From: an uncultured Flavonifractor sp.
GTDB taxonomy: Bacteria; Bacillota; Clostridia; Oscillospirales; Oscillospiraceae
DNA length: 19,148 bases
NCBI GenBank assembly: GCA_947384055.1
Contig: CANDFO010000046.1
Location: 1-19,148 of the forward strand
Reading direction: 5' to 3'
Shown here: positions 1 through 6,629 of the stretch, one piece after another
How positions within the stretch are numbered: position 1 is the first letter of the stretch
How the letters are laid out: every line of letters begins with the position of its first letter
Made by a program: the position numbers and the translations under genes
The notes under the pieces: generated by a model
Told to the model about the DNA's origin: nothing
What the model saw: the letters and a program-made list of their open reading frames with translations, nothing else
The model's database searches: none

Positions 1-207
1 GAGATTCCCGAGGGGGAGCTGGCCAATATCTTCCGAAAATTTTACCGGCTGGACGCCGCCCGTTCCTCCCGCACCGGCGGGGCCGGGCTGGGGCTGGCCA
101 TCGCCAAGGAGATTGTGGAGCGCCACGGCGGGGATATCCGGGCGGAGAGCAACGGCCGCTTCACCAGCTTCACCATCACCCTGCCCTTGTGTGAGGAGGC
201 GCTGTAA
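1..207 (+). CDS. Sensor histidine kinase, C-terminal end (5' truncated by window)
   Basis: Only the last 68 codons are in the window, read in frame from base 1 to the TAA at 205-207. The visible part is the end of an HATPase_c ATP-binding domain: an F-box-like segment (IFRKFYRLD) is followed by the glycine-rich G2 box (GGAGLGLAIAKEIVERHGG) and the closing strand pattern ending in ITLPL. This layout is typical of membrane-bound two-component sensor kinases that autophosphorylate a histidine and pass the phosphate to a response regulator. The sensor, HAMP and dimerisation parts lie upstream, so the signal cannot be named. The gene is followed without any gap by the acetyltransferase gene, which suggests a shared transcript. 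Family assignment is firm; the specific role is unknown. Confidence 0.9.
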   Translation, partial: EIPEGELANIFRKFYRLDAARSSRTGGAGLGLAIAKEIVERHGGDIRAESNGRFTSFTITLPLCEEAL

Positions 208-906
208 TTGGACAAAAAACAACAGGCCCTGGCCTTTCTGGGGGCGGACCCGCTTCTGTTTGCCGACATGCTGGAGCCCCTGCGCCGGGGGTCGGCGAAG
301 CTGCTGTATGTCGGGGAGGACGGGGTGCTCCTCTACGAGCGCGGCGGGGGCGTCCATATGATGACCGCCCGGACCCCCTCCGGCGCGGAGGCCTGCTTTG
401 AGCGGATTCCCCGCTGTGAGCTGTTGTCGGGCCACGAGCTCTGGTACAGGGAGGAGGCCGCCGCCCGGTTTGGCTTTCAGGAAACACAGATTTGTTACCA
501 GGCCGCCTGGCTGGGGGAGACGCCTCCGCCGGAACCCCGGTTTGAGCTGCGCTTTCTGCCCCCGGAGCTGGCCCCCTGGGTCTATGCCCACTACAGCCAC
601 CCCTTCGGCGGCGTGTCTTACATGGAGGGGGTCATCCGGCGGGGCATGCTGGGGGCCTATGTGGACGGAGCCCTGGCGGGCTTCGTCGGCTTCCACGATG
701 AGGGGAGCATCGGTATGCTGGAGGTGCTCCCCCAATACCGCCGCCGGGGAGTGGGGGAAGCCCTCCTCCACGGGGCGGTGCGGCTGGCTATAGAACAAGG
801 GGCCATTCCCTTTGGCCAGGTATTCAGCGACAACGCCGCGTCCCTGGCCCTTCAAAGGCGGGCGGGGATGCAGGTAACGGAACGCCTGCTGTTCTGGCTG
901 ATGTGA
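208..906 (+). CDS. GNAT-family N-acetyltransferase
   Basis: This 232-residue protein starts with a TTG codon that directly abuts the TAA of the kinase gene. An AGGAGG at 193-198 lies 9 nt upstream, inside the end of the kinase gene, and supports this start and translational coupling. The N-terminal half (about 1-110) matches no domain I recognise. The C-terminal half is a GNAT fold: the acetyl-CoA pyrophosphate-binding motif A is seen as LEVLPQYRRRGVGEALL at about 171-187, followed by an N-A-A-S-L-A-L-QRRAGM segment typical of motif B. Such enzymes transfer acetyl from acetyl-CoA to an amine; the substrate cannot be inferred. The two-part architecture resembles GNATs that carry an extra N-terminal domain. 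It is probably in an operon with the sensor kinase. Confidence 0.85.
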   Translation: MDKKQQALAFLGADPLLFADMLEPLRRGSAKLLYVGEDGVLLYERGGGVHMMTARTPSGAEACFERIPRCELLSGHELWYREEAAARFGFQETQICYQAAWLGETPPPEPRFELRFLPPELAPWVYAHYSHPFGGVSYMEGVIRRGMLGAYVDGALAGFVGFHDEGSIGMLEVLPQYRRRGVGEALLHGAVRLAIEQGAIPFGQVFSDNAASLALQRRAGMQVTERLLFWLM

Positions 907-932
907 ACTTTTTCCGGAATGTCAACAGACGG

Positions 933-961
933 TTGTATACCGCCCATACCAGTGTTATACT
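933..961 (+). promoter_or_regulatory. Sigma-A-type promoter for the AT-rich small gene
   Basis: A -35 box TTGTAT (933-938) and a -10 box TATACT (956-961) are separated by exactly 17 nt. A TG dinucleotide one base upstream of the -10 makes it an extended -10 promoter. It lies just after the acetyltransferase stop and about 45 nt before the GTG start at 1008, so the small gene probably has its own transcription unit. Confidence 0.65.
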
Positions 962-1007
962 TTGCTCATAATAAGCCGATAATTGTAAATTTATGGAGGA
1001 TAGGCGC

Positions 1008-1340
1008 GTGCAAACAATTATAGTAGTACTAAATCCGGGAAAACTTGAAAATCCCGACCTGGATTTATGCTATTGCATTCCAGACCGTATTGAAGAAGTA
1101 TCCAATGGGACCATACAAGACAACGGATATGATTTTATTGACACAGAAGATGGTCAACCCGGTCCGTTAATGGGAATCTGGCTAAAAACGGAATCGGCGG
1201 CGGAAAATTGGCCCATCATCGAGAGAGTGTTTCAAAATGAAATATTCAAAGGAAACGATTTGTCTGCGGCGGCGGAAATATACATTTCGGAAAATGATAC
1301 TGAATCACTGGAGAATTGCTCGTTAGTCTGTTCAACATAA
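1008..1340 (+). CDS. Small acidic protein of unknown function, AT-rich gene
   Basis: I do not recognise a family for this 110-residue protein. The start chosen is GTG at 1008. The in-frame ATG at 993 overlaps the TGGAGGA ribosome binding site (994-1000), which sits 7 nt before the GTG. The product is soluble and acidic, with no signal peptide or membrane segment; it opens with a hydrophobic strand (TIIVVLNPG), then has many Asp/Glu residues, several Cys and a probable amphipathic helix around WPIIERVFQNEIF. The gene is clearly richer in A and T than its neighbours and follows codon use unlike theirs, which suggests horizontal acquisition. Size, acidity and isolation resemble stand-alone immunity proteins of polymorphic toxin systems, but I see no toxin next to it, so that is only a guess. 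Confidence 0.7.
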   Translation: MQTIIVVLNPGKLENPDLDLCYCIPDRIEEVSNGTIQDNGYDFIDTEDGQPGPLMGIWLKTESAAENWPIIERVFQNEIFKGNDLSAAAEIYISENDTESLENCSLVCST

Positions 1341-1373
1341 CAAATTCCGAGAAATATTATAGTCTGACAAGTT

Positions 1374-1536
1374 AGAACCTGTATTCACAACCGCTGAACG
1401 CCGTCTGAACGGTCCTTTTCCCGCCATACCGCGTCGCTTTCCCTTGCCATACGACAGTATGGCTGCGGAACATCTCCTTGTCTGGCGGGAAAAATCCTCC
1501 TCCATCCGGCATTCCACGGTTATGAATACAGGTTCT
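1374..1536 (+). repeat. Palindromic interspersed repeat, copy 1 (MITE-like, 163 bp)
   Basis: The element begins AGAACCTGTATTCACAACCG and ends with CGGTTATGAATACAGGTTCT, near-perfect terminal inverted repeats of about 20 bp. It has no coding capacity. Its interior (a GGTC-CTTTTCCCGCCATACCGCG block, a central CCATACGACAGTATGG hairpin, then TTGTCTGGCGGGAAAAATCC) is shared with copy 2 at 6466-6629 read on the opposite strand, and in weaker form with copy 3 at 11304-11466. It lies between the AT-rich small gene and a minus-strand gene. The structure suggests a non-autonomous mobile element or a structured intergenic repeat; no transposase is present in the window. Confidence 0.85.
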
Positions 1537-1629
1537 TATTTCTCTACAGGAACTCTGACTATAAATTCGTGCAAAGATTAAGAGTTGGGAGCATCGGCAA
1601 AAAAGGATTTGTTTATGAAAGCCGTAGAA

Positions 1630-1663
1630 CGGCCGCCGGAGCGCTGAAACGCTCCGGCGGCCG
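1630..1663. terminator. GC-rich intrinsic terminator hairpin
   Basis: A perfect 13-bp stem (GGCCGCCGGAGCG at 1631-1643 and its complement at 1650-1662, extendable by one pair) encloses a 6-nt loop. On the plus strand it is followed by a T-rich run (TATTTCTTTTA). On the minus strand it lies 25 nt past the stop of the coiled-coil gene but without a good T run. It may end transcripts from both sides; the T tract fits plus-strand termination better. Confidence 0.65.
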
Positions 1664-1687
1664 GTATTTCTTTTATCTGCCTGTGTA

Positions 1688-2020
1688 TCACGGGCTGTAG
1701 GGGGAGAACGATACCTGCCAGCCCCCCTCTGTCCGCCGGGCCTCGTAGAGGCCGGGGGAGGGCATCGGGGCGGAAGGCTCATAGCGGTCAAAGGCGGCCG
1801 ACTCCGCTTTGGCGGAGCGCAGATCGGCGGAGACCTCCTCCAGCCGGTCCTGCAGGACCTCCTGAACTTCTTCCGGTACGGCCGCGGTGTCGGTGCCCGT
1901 GGTCCGCAGGAGGAGCAGCTGGTCCTGGAGCTGCTGCCGCTGCGTCTGGAGGCGGGAGACCGTGTCCTGGGGTCGTGAGAAAGAGAGCTGCGGCTGAATC
2001 TGTGAAAACGGTACAGACAT
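1688..2020 (-). CDS. Small coiled-coil protein, FlxA-like, function unknown
   Basis: This 110-residue protein is read on the minus strand from an ATG at 2020-2018. An AGAGGAGG ribosome binding site about 9 nt upstream and a well-formed promoter at 2093-2121 support it as a real gene. Residues about 17-75 are rich in Gln, Leu, Arg and Glu and should form two coiled-coil helices separated by a Thr/Ala/Pro-containing linker (about 40-50). The tail (80-110) is Pro/Ser/Tyr-rich and probably flexible. The layout resembles FlxA-like and other small coiled-coil proteins of Firmicutes, but the resemblance is in composition only. There is no signal peptide or membrane helix. No function can be assigned from context. 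Confidence 0.75.
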   Translation of the reverse strand: MSVPFSQIQPQLSFSRPQDTVSRLQTQRQQLQDQLLLLRTTGTDTAAVPEEVQEVLQDRLEEVSADLRSAKAESAAFDRYEPSAPMPSPGLYEARRTEGGWQVSFSPYSP

Positions 2021-2092
2021 CGGATAGACCTCCTCTTAATTCAGGGCCAGGTTTGACGGCCGGACAAACGGCGGGATACGTCCCCCGTTTTC

Positions 2093-2121
2093 AGGATAGC
2101 ACCGCTGCGGCCGCTTGTCAA
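2093..2121 (-). promoter_or_regulatory. Sigma-A-type promoter for the coiled-coil gene
   Basis: On the minus strand a consensus TTGACA (2121-2116) is followed after 17 nt by TATCCT (2098-2093), with a TG one base upstream of the -10. This gives a leader of about 65 nt before the ATG at 2020. Confidence 0.6.
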
Positions 2122-2187
2122 CCGCGGGGACGCAGTCCTTTCTTTCGGTGTTCCGGGGAGAAACCTCCACTGTTTTGCTGATCTTTC

Positions 2188-2216
2188 TTGAACAGGGCGA
2201 ATATGCGTGATAAAAT
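2188..2216 (+). promoter_or_regulatory. Sigma-A-type promoter for the TfoX-domain gene
   Basis: TTGAAC (2188-2193) and TAAAAT (2211-2216) are spaced by 17 nt, with an extended -10 TG at 2208-2209. Transcription would begin near 2223. This excludes upstream in-frame starts of the TfoX-domain gene and supports the ATG at 2285. The promoter is divergent from the one at 2093-2121. Confidence 0.65.
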
Positions 2217-2284
2217 CAGAAGCGATCAGGCAGTCCGCGGACCATTTAAACCTGGATTCCGCGGCGGAACGGGAGGGAACAGGA

Positions 2285-2539
2285 ATGGCTTCACTTGCGT
2301 CGCTGGGACTCGGCAAAACGATGGAGCGGAAACTTCACGCTGTAGGCATTCATTCGGCGGAGAAATTGGCGCAGACCGGCAGCAGAGAGGCGGTTTTCCG
2401 GCTGAAAGCGCAGTATCCGAATACCTGCGTCGTTATCCTCTATTATCTGGAGGCTGTCATCCGCGGCATCGCGGTCAAGGAGCTGGACCCGGCCTGCAAA
2501 GCGGAGCTAAAGGCGTTCTTTAATCGGTTGTCACCCTGA
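2285..2539 (+). CDS. TfoX/Sxy C-terminal-domain protein
   Basis: The product has 84 residues and consists almost wholly of a TfoX_C-type helical domain. Its signature is visible as L-x-SLGLGKTMERKLHAVGIHSAEKL near the N-terminus, REAVFRLKAQYP in the middle and YYLEAVIRGIAVKELD, then KAELKAF. This is a helix-hairpin-helix-like fold. In gamma-proteobacteria TfoX/Sxy regulates competence genes, but stand-alone C-terminal domains are widespread in Firmicutes and their role is not established. The start at 2285 is chosen because GGGAGG (2271-2276) lies 8 nt before it and the promoter at 2188-2216 puts the transcript start downstream of the earlier ATG at 2207. It converges on the citrate synthase gene with only 38 nt between stops. 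Confidence 0.8.
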   Translation: MASLASLGLGKTMERKLHAVGIHSAEKLAQTGSREAVFRLKAQYPNTCVVILYYLEAVIRGIAVKELDPACKAELKAFFNRLSP

Positions 2540-2577
2540 GGCGTCCGCCGTATATGGACGGCCCTCCGGCCCCGTGA

Positions 2578-3945
2578 TTATCGCTGCTCCAGGGGCACGA
2601 ATGTACCCAGGGGGGCCACGGCTTTATAGGCTGGGCGGATAATGCGGTTGCCGGGCTGATAGACCTCCTCAATACGGTGGGCGCACCAACCCACTACCCG
2701 GGCCACGGCAAACAGCGGCGTATAGAGTTCCTGGGGAATGCCCATCATTTTATACACCAGCCCGGAATAAAAGTCCACGTTGGCGCAGACCACCTTGTCC
2801 TCCCCCTTGACGTCGTGGAGGACCTCGGGAGCCAGGCGCTCCACCGCCTCGAAGAGCTCAAACTCTTCCAGCATTCCCTTGTCCGCGGCCAGCTTTTTGG
2901 CAAAGCGCTTGAGGATAACCGCCCTGGGGTCGGACAGGGTGTAGATGGCGTGGCCGATGCCGTAGATCAGGCCGGACCGGTCCCCGGTCTCCTTGCGCAG
3001 GAGGCGGGCCAGGCAGGTGCGGATCTGGCCGTCGTCCCGCCAGTCGGAGACCTCCTCCTCAATGCAGGAGAACATCTCCATAACCTTTTTGTTGGCTCCG
3101 CCGTGGCGGGGCCCCTTCAGGGAGCCCACCGCCGCCGAGACCGCGGAATAAATGTCGGTTCCGGAGGAGGAGAGCACCCGGCAGGCGAAAGCCGAGTTGT
3201 TGCCGCCGCCGTGTTCCGCGTGGAGCACCAGGCACAGGTCCAGCAGCCGGGCCTCCTGTTCGGTATACTGATTGTCATGCCGCACCGAGTAGAGAAAGTT
3301 TTCCGCCACGCTGAGCTCCGGCTGAGGCCGATGGAGATAGAGGGATTCGTCGTCATAGTAGTGCCGCTTCACCGCGAAGGCGTGAGCCACAATCACCGGC
3401 ACCCGGGCGATAAGCTCCACCGCCTGGCGCAGCTGGTTGGTCAGGGACATATCGTCCGGGTCGCTGTCGTAGGAATACAGGGCCAGCACCGAACGGGCCA
3501 GCTTGTTCATCACGTCGGGACTGGGGGCTTTGATAATCATATCCTCGGTAAACATATGGGGGAGGGCCTGGTGCTCGGACAGAAGGTGCCGGAAAGCGTC
3601 CAGCTGCGCCCGGGTGGGCAGGGCCCCCATCAGCAGCAGATAAGCCGTCTCCTCAAACCCAAACCGCCCCTCCCCGGTAAACCCGCCGATGAGTGCCTCC
3701 ACATCAATGCCCCGATAGATCAGCTTGCCCGGCGCGGGCTGGCGCTCCCCGTCCTGAACATAGTAGCCCAGCACGTTGCCGATCCGGGTCACACCGGCCA
3801 TAACACCGGTGCCGTCGGCGTTGCGCAGTCCCCGCTTTACGTCGTACCGTTCGTAGCAGGCCGGATCAATTTGGTTATGCCTGCGGTAATCGCCGCATAG
3901 ACTTTCAATAAGGCCTTTGGAAATGTCTCTGACTTCATCTTGCAT
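2578..3945 (-). CDS. citZ: Citrate synthase
   Basis: This 455-residue protein condenses acetyl-CoA and oxaloacetate to citrate in the cytoplasm. The catalytic and substrate-binding motifs are all visible: HAEHGGGNN with His245, LKGPRHGGANKK with His281, GIGHAIYTLSDPRA with His332 (the catalytic oxaloacetate-side His region) and VDFYSGLVYKMMGIP with Asp391. The PLFAVARVVGWCAHRIEE segment near 410-427 is typical of the C-terminal small domain. The length suits the long clostridial form. The ATG at 3945 is chosen because AAAGGAG lies 9 nt upstream; the open frame continues 54 codons further but across the promoter. A 2-methylcitrate synthase role cannot be excluded on sequence alone, but no prp genes are nearby. 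It is monocistronic as far as seen. Confidence 0.93.
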   Translation of the reverse strand: MQDEVRDISKGLIESLCGDYRRHNQIDPACYERYDVKRGLRNADGTGVMAGVTRIGNVLGYYVQDGERQPAPGKLIYRGIDVEALIGGFTGEGRFGFEETAYLLLMGALPTRAQLDAFRHLLSEHQALPHMFTEDMIIKAPSPDVMNKLARSVLALYSYDSDPDDMSLTNQLRQAVELIARVPVIVAHAFAVKRHYYDDESLYLHRPQPELSVAENFLYSVRHDNQYTEQEARLLDLCLVLHAEHGGGNNSAFACRVLSSSGTDIYSAVSAAVGSLKGPRHGGANKKVMEMFSCIEEEVSDWRDDGQIRTCLARLLRKETGDRSGLIYGIGHAIYTLSDPRAVILKRFAKKLAADKGMLEEFELFEAVERLAPEVLHDVKGEDKVVCANVDFYSGLVYKMMGIPQELYTPLFAVARVVGWCAHRIEEVYQPGNRIIRPAYKAVAPLGTFVPLEQR

Positions 3946-3979
3946 AAACAGCTGCTCCTTTGCCCATATTTCTGTTCCT

Positions 3980-4008
3980 ATTGTACGCTGTTTTTTGCCT
4001 GGCGTCAA
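3980..4008 (-). promoter_or_regulatory. Sigma-A-type promoter for citrate synthase
   Basis: On the minus strand TTGACG (4008-4003) and TACAAT (3985-3980) are separated by 17 nt. The transcript would start near 3973, leaving a short leader of about 28 nt that contains the AAAGGAG ribosome binding site. It also rules out any start codon upstream of this point. Confidence 0.75.
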
Positions 4009-4079
4009 GAAAATCCCGTACAAATATTGGGTTTTGCGGAGCACGGCCTTTGGAGGGGCAGACAGGAGGACGGGGAAAA

Positions 4080-5138
4080 GTGAATCAAAACAGAAGAAAA
4101 CTTGCAAAATCAGAGGCGCGATATCTCAAGCGGACCGTGGCGGCGGCCCTGTGCCTGTTTGCCGTCCTCTTTCTGCTGCCCCTGCTGCTCTACGGCGGGG
4201 AAGAGGCGGAGACCCTCCAGACGCCCGCGCCCACGGCGGGCCTGCCCCTGGACCGGGTGGTGGTGAGCCCTCTGCCGGAGCTGGACGCCAAAACCACGGT
4301 GCGGGTATCCCTGGGAGACGGGGAGGTGCTGGCCCTCCCTCTGGACAAGTACCTTTGGCGGGTGGTGGCCGCCGAGATGCCCGCCTCCTTTGAGCTGGAG
4401 GCCCTGAAAGCCCAGACGGTGGCCGCCCGGACCTACACCCTCTCCAAAATGAGCCGGACCTCCGCCCGGCATCCGGACGCCGACGTGTGCAGCGATATCA
4501 GCTGCTGTCAGGCCTACATAGACCCCGCTGCCGCCGCCGGAAACTGGGGAGAGCAGGCGGAGGCCTATACCGCCAAAATCGCCTCCGCCGTGGCGGGCAC
4601 CGACGGTATGACCGCCCTGTACGGCGGCGAACCCATTCAGGCGGTGTTTTTCTCCTCTGCCGCCGGGCGCACGGTGGACGCCGTGGAGGTCTGGGGCAAC
4701 AGCGTGCCCTATCTCAGCAGCGTGGACAGCCCCGAGGGGGAGGAGGATGTGCCTAACTACCGCTCCACGGTCACGGTCACACTGGAGGAATTCAAACGCA
4801 CCCTGCTGGCTCAGTACCCCCAGGCGGACCTGTCCGGGGAGGCCGCCGGATGGTTTTCCAGCCCGGTGCTCAACTCCGGCGGCGGGGTGGCCACCCTTGA
4901 CGTGGGGGGCGTCGCCATCCCGGGAAGCGCCCTGCGGACTCTGTTCGGCCTGCGCTCGGCTAATTTTACCGTGGAGACCGGGGAGCAGGGCGTGACCTTT
5001 TCCGTCACCGGATACGGCCATGGGGTAGGCATGAGCCAGTATGGGGCCAACGCCCTGGCCCGGCAGGGCCTGACCTATGAGGAAATTCTGAAATGGTACT
5101 ACACCGGAATTGACGTGGCCCCTTATCAGACGGACTGA
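4080..5138 (+). CDS. spoIID: Stage II sporulation protein D (SpoIID)
   Basis: SpoIID is a membrane-anchored lytic transglycosylase that degrades peptidoglycan during forespore engulfment. This 352-residue protein has a basic N-terminus (about 1-19), one membrane helix (about 20-38) and then an extracytoplasmic SpoIID/LytB domain. Visible hallmarks are LDKYLWRVVAAEMPASFELEALKAQ with the probable catalytic Glu99, AVAARTY-like helix, VFFSSAAGRT, and the C-terminal YGHGVGMSQYGA motif with its conserved His. The start is GTG at 4080, with AGGAGGA (4064-4070) 9 nt before it. The gene diverges from citrate synthase. It implies an endospore-forming host. A mother-cell sigma-E promoter is expected from known biology, but I could not identify one convincingly in the 134-bp spacer. 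Confidence 0.92.
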   Translation: MNQNRRKLAKSEARYLKRTVAAALCLFAVLFLLPLLLYGGEEAETLQTPAPTAGLPLDRVVVSPLPELDAKTTVRVSLGDGEVLALPLDKYLWRVVAAEMPASFELEALKAQTVAARTYTLSKMSRTSARHPDADVCSDISCCQAYIDPAAAAGNWGEQAEAYTAKIASAVAGTDGMTALYGGEPIQAVFFSSAAGRTVDAVEVWGNSVPYLSSVDSPEGEEDVPNYRSTVTVTLEEFKRTLLAQYPQADLSGEAAGWFSSPVLNSGGGVATLDVGGVAIPGSALRTLFGLRSANFTVETGEQGVTFSVTGYGHGVGMSQYGANALARQGLTYEEILKWYYTGIDVAPYQTD

Positions 5139-5197
5139 TTGGAATTGCCGCATATTACGCCCTCAGCTTGGCACACTGTACGGTAGGAGGTGCGTAT

Positions 5198-6148
5198 ATG
5201 AACGCCAATTTTAGGAAGGCGGCGATTATCGGCTGCGGCTCTGTGGGAGCCTCCATCGCCTTCCGTTTTTTGCAGCAGGGGCTATTTTCTCATCTGGTGC
5301 TGCTGGATGTCAACCCGGCCAAGGCGGAGGGGGAGGCCATGGACCTCAGCGACGGCCTGCCCTACGGGGCCGCCATGGAGATCACCGCCGGGACCTATGA
5401 CGACCTGGCCGACTGCGCCCTGGTGGTCATCACCGCAGGGGTCAACCAGAAGCCCGGGGAAACCCGGCTGGAGCTCATCGAACGAAACGCCGCCATACTC
5501 CAGGGCATTCTGGGTGAAATTACCACCCGCAGCTTCGGCGGCATCCTGCTCATCGTGTCCAATCCGGTAGATGTGCTGACCTACACCGCGTGGAAGCTCT
5601 CCGGTCTTCCCAGAGAGCGGGTGATCGGTTCCGGCACGGTGCTGGACACCGCCCGGCTGAAGCAGCTGCTGGGGGAGGAGCTGGGTGTGGACAGCCGCAA
5701 TATCCACGCGTTCATCATCGGCGAGCATGGGGACAGCGAGCTGGCGGTGTGGAGCGGCGCAAACGTTTCCGGGCTGGATTTGGACGACTTCTGCCGGCTC
5801 CAGGGCAAAGTCCTTCAAAGCAGCGCCATGGAGCGGCTGTACCGGGAGATACGGGACAGCGCTAACGAGATCATCCGGCGCAAGGGGGCCACTTACTACG
5901 GCATTGCCATGGCGGTGGGCCGCATTGCGGAGTGCATCGTGAAAGACGAGCACGCGGTGCTTCCGATTTCGGTGGTGCTGGAGGGGGAATACGGCCAGGA
6001 AGGGCTGGCCCTGAGTATTCCCGCCATTGTGGGAAGAAACGGCCTGGAAAAAATCCTGGAAATTCCCCTGGGTCCGGCGGAGCAGGCCGCGCTGGACGCC
6101 TCCGCACGGCAGCTGAAGGACGCCATTGCCGGGTTGACGCTCCCCTGA
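5198..6148 (+). CDS. ldh: L-lactate dehydrogenase
   Basis: This 316-residue NAD-dependent enzyme interconverts pyruvate and L-lactate. The Rossmann motif is IIGCGSVGAS (about 10-19) with Asp37 after the second strand, favouring NAD. Gln84 in GVNQKPGETR is the residue that distinguishes lactate from malate dehydrogenases, which carry Arg there. Also seen are SNPVDV (121-126), DTARL with the substrate-binding Arg153, GEHGDSE with catalytic His177, and GATYYGIA with the pocket Thr. The ATG at 5198 is chosen because AGGAGG (5185-5190) is 7 nt upstream; an earlier in-frame ATG at 5168 lacks this. It follows spoIID by 59 nt, but the pairing looks incidental. I see no clear sigma-A promoter in the spacer. 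Confidence 0.93.
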   Translation: MNANFRKAAIIGCGSVGASIAFRFLQQGLFSHLVLLDVNPAKAEGEAMDLSDGLPYGAAMEITAGTYDDLADCALVVITAGVNQKPGETRLELIERNAAILQGILGEITTRSFGGILLIVSNPVDVLTYTAWKLSGLPRERVIGSGTVLDTARLKQLLGEELGVDSRNIHAFIIGEHGDSELAVWSGANVSGLDLDDFCRLQGKVLQSSAMERLYREIRDSANEIIRRKGATYYGIAMAVGRIAECIVKDEHAVLPISVVLEGEYGQEGLALSIPAIVGRNGLEKILEIPLGPAEQAALDASARQLKDAIAGLTLP

Positions 6149-6178
6149 ATACCGCCGGCCGGCGCTGAAAATTAACGG

Positions 6179-6207
6179 TTGCAATTTCACATGCCGGGGC
6201 GTATAAT
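6179..6207 (+). promoter_or_regulatory. Strong sigma-A-type promoter upstream of the shikimate cluster
   Basis: TTGCAA (6179-6184) and a perfect TATAAT (6202-6207) are spaced by 17 nt, so transcription would begin near 6214. It is the only strong plus-strand promoter I see before aroF. The predicted transcript must cross the small ORF at 6279-6371 and the terminator at 6426-6464 before reaching aroF. Confidence 0.75.
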
Positions 6208-6278
6208 ATTTCCATTCTATTTTGAACCCATGCCCACAGCCGCCGGGCATACAGACGTTTAAAAAGCGAGGTATTCCC

Positions 6279-6371
6279 ATGGGCCGGACCAGCTTTACAA
6301 CCGCATCCTTTCTCTTTACCGGCAGCCGGGCCCGATTTATGGGCGCCGGCTACGCTTTGTTGGGCACCTAA
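6279..6371 (+). CDS. Possible 30-residue leader peptide with Phe/Tyr codons
   Basis: An ATG at 6279 is preceded at 7 nt by GCGAGG (6266-6271) and opens a 30-codon frame ending with TAA at 6369-6371. The peptide is basic with no acidic residue and contains Phe at 6, 11, 13 and 20 and Tyr at 25; all four Phe codons are TTT. It lies between a strong promoter and an intrinsic terminator, upstream of the gene for the first enzyme of aromatic amino-acid synthesis. That position and composition suit a leader peptide sensing Phe or Tyr supply. The Phe codons are not in one tight run as in classical pheA leaders, so the assignment is tentative; it may be noncoding. Confidence 0.4.
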   Translation: MGRTSFTTASFLFTGSRARFMGAGYALLGT

Positions 6372-6425
6372 AGGATGGATTGATGGGCGGGGTCTCATAA
6401 CCCCAGATACTCCGCATTTTTTGGA

Positions 6426-6464
6426 GGGCGCTCATTGAGTTCATCAATGGGCGCTCTTTGTTTT
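6426..6464 (+). terminator. Intrinsic terminator upstream of aroF
   Basis: A 13-bp stem (6426-6438 with 6444-6456, two G-U pairs) closes a 5-nt GTTCA loop and is followed by TTTGTTTT. It stands 185 nt before the aroF start, between the small ORF and repeat copy 2, so transcripts from 6214 should stop here unless antitermination occurs. Confidence 0.8.
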
Positions 6465-6465
6465 A

Positions 6466-6629
6466 AGAACCTGTATTCATAACCGGGGCACGCTGAATGG
6501 GCGAGGATTTTTCCCGCCAGACAAGGAGGTTTTCCACAGCCATCCTGACGGATGGCAGGGGAAAGCGACGCGGTATGGCGGGGAAAAGACCGCTCAGTCG
6601 GCGTTCAACCGTTGTGAATAACAGGTTCT
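6466..6629 (-). repeat. Palindromic interspersed repeat, copy 2 (inverted orientation, 164 bp)
   Basis: It starts AGAACCTGTATTCATAACCGG and ends CCGTTGTGAATAACAGGTTCT on the plus strand. Its reverse complement aligns along nearly its whole length with copy 1 (1374-1536), including the CCGCCATACCGCGTCGCTTTCCC block and CCTCCTTGTCTGGCGGGAAAAATCC, so it is the same element inserted the other way round. It starts 2 nt after the terminator T tract and ends about 20 nt before aroF, so the aroF ribosome binding site lies directly against its edge. Confidence 0.85.

Larger units (their letters stand above)
6214..6464 (+). ncRNA. Predicted structured leader RNA before aroF (candidate attenuator)
   Basis: The interval from the predicted transcript start to the terminator T tract is about 250 nt. 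It contains in order: a short hairpin (ATGCCC/GGGCAT, 6223-6243 region), a ribosome binding site and 30-codon ORF, a hairpin inside the ORF (AGCCGGGCCC 6324-6333 with GGGCGCCGGCT 6341-6351), and the terminator. The segment TTGATGGGCG at 6380-6389, 8 nt after the ORF stop, can pair with CGCTCATTGA at 6429-6438, the left arm of the terminator, with some G-U pairs. The two pairings exclude each other, as expected of an attenuator. No known Rfam-type motif (T-box, tryptophan leader, common riboswitches) was recognised. It could also be a free-standing small RNA. Confidence 0.45.

Noticed and set aside
2677..3900. Plus-strand open frame of 407 codons opposite citrate synthase.
   Set aside because: Shadow frame with no recognisable domain and no ribosome binding site; the minus strand carries all citrate synthase motifs.
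4009..4079. Sigma-E promoter for spoIID.
   Set aside because: Expected from known sporulation biology, but no pair of boxes at the right spacing was convincing by eye.
4110..5153. Minus-strand open frame of 347 codons opposite spoIID.
   Set aside because: Gly/His/Pro-rich composition typical of antisense frames in GC-rich genes; SpoIID motifs are on the plus strand.
6388..6412. Possible tRNA-Met: GGGGTCTCATAACCCC looks like an anticodon arm with a CAT anticodon.
   Set aside because: No TTCGAAT-type T loop, acceptor stem or D arm can be placed around it; the next bases lead straight into the terminator hairpin.
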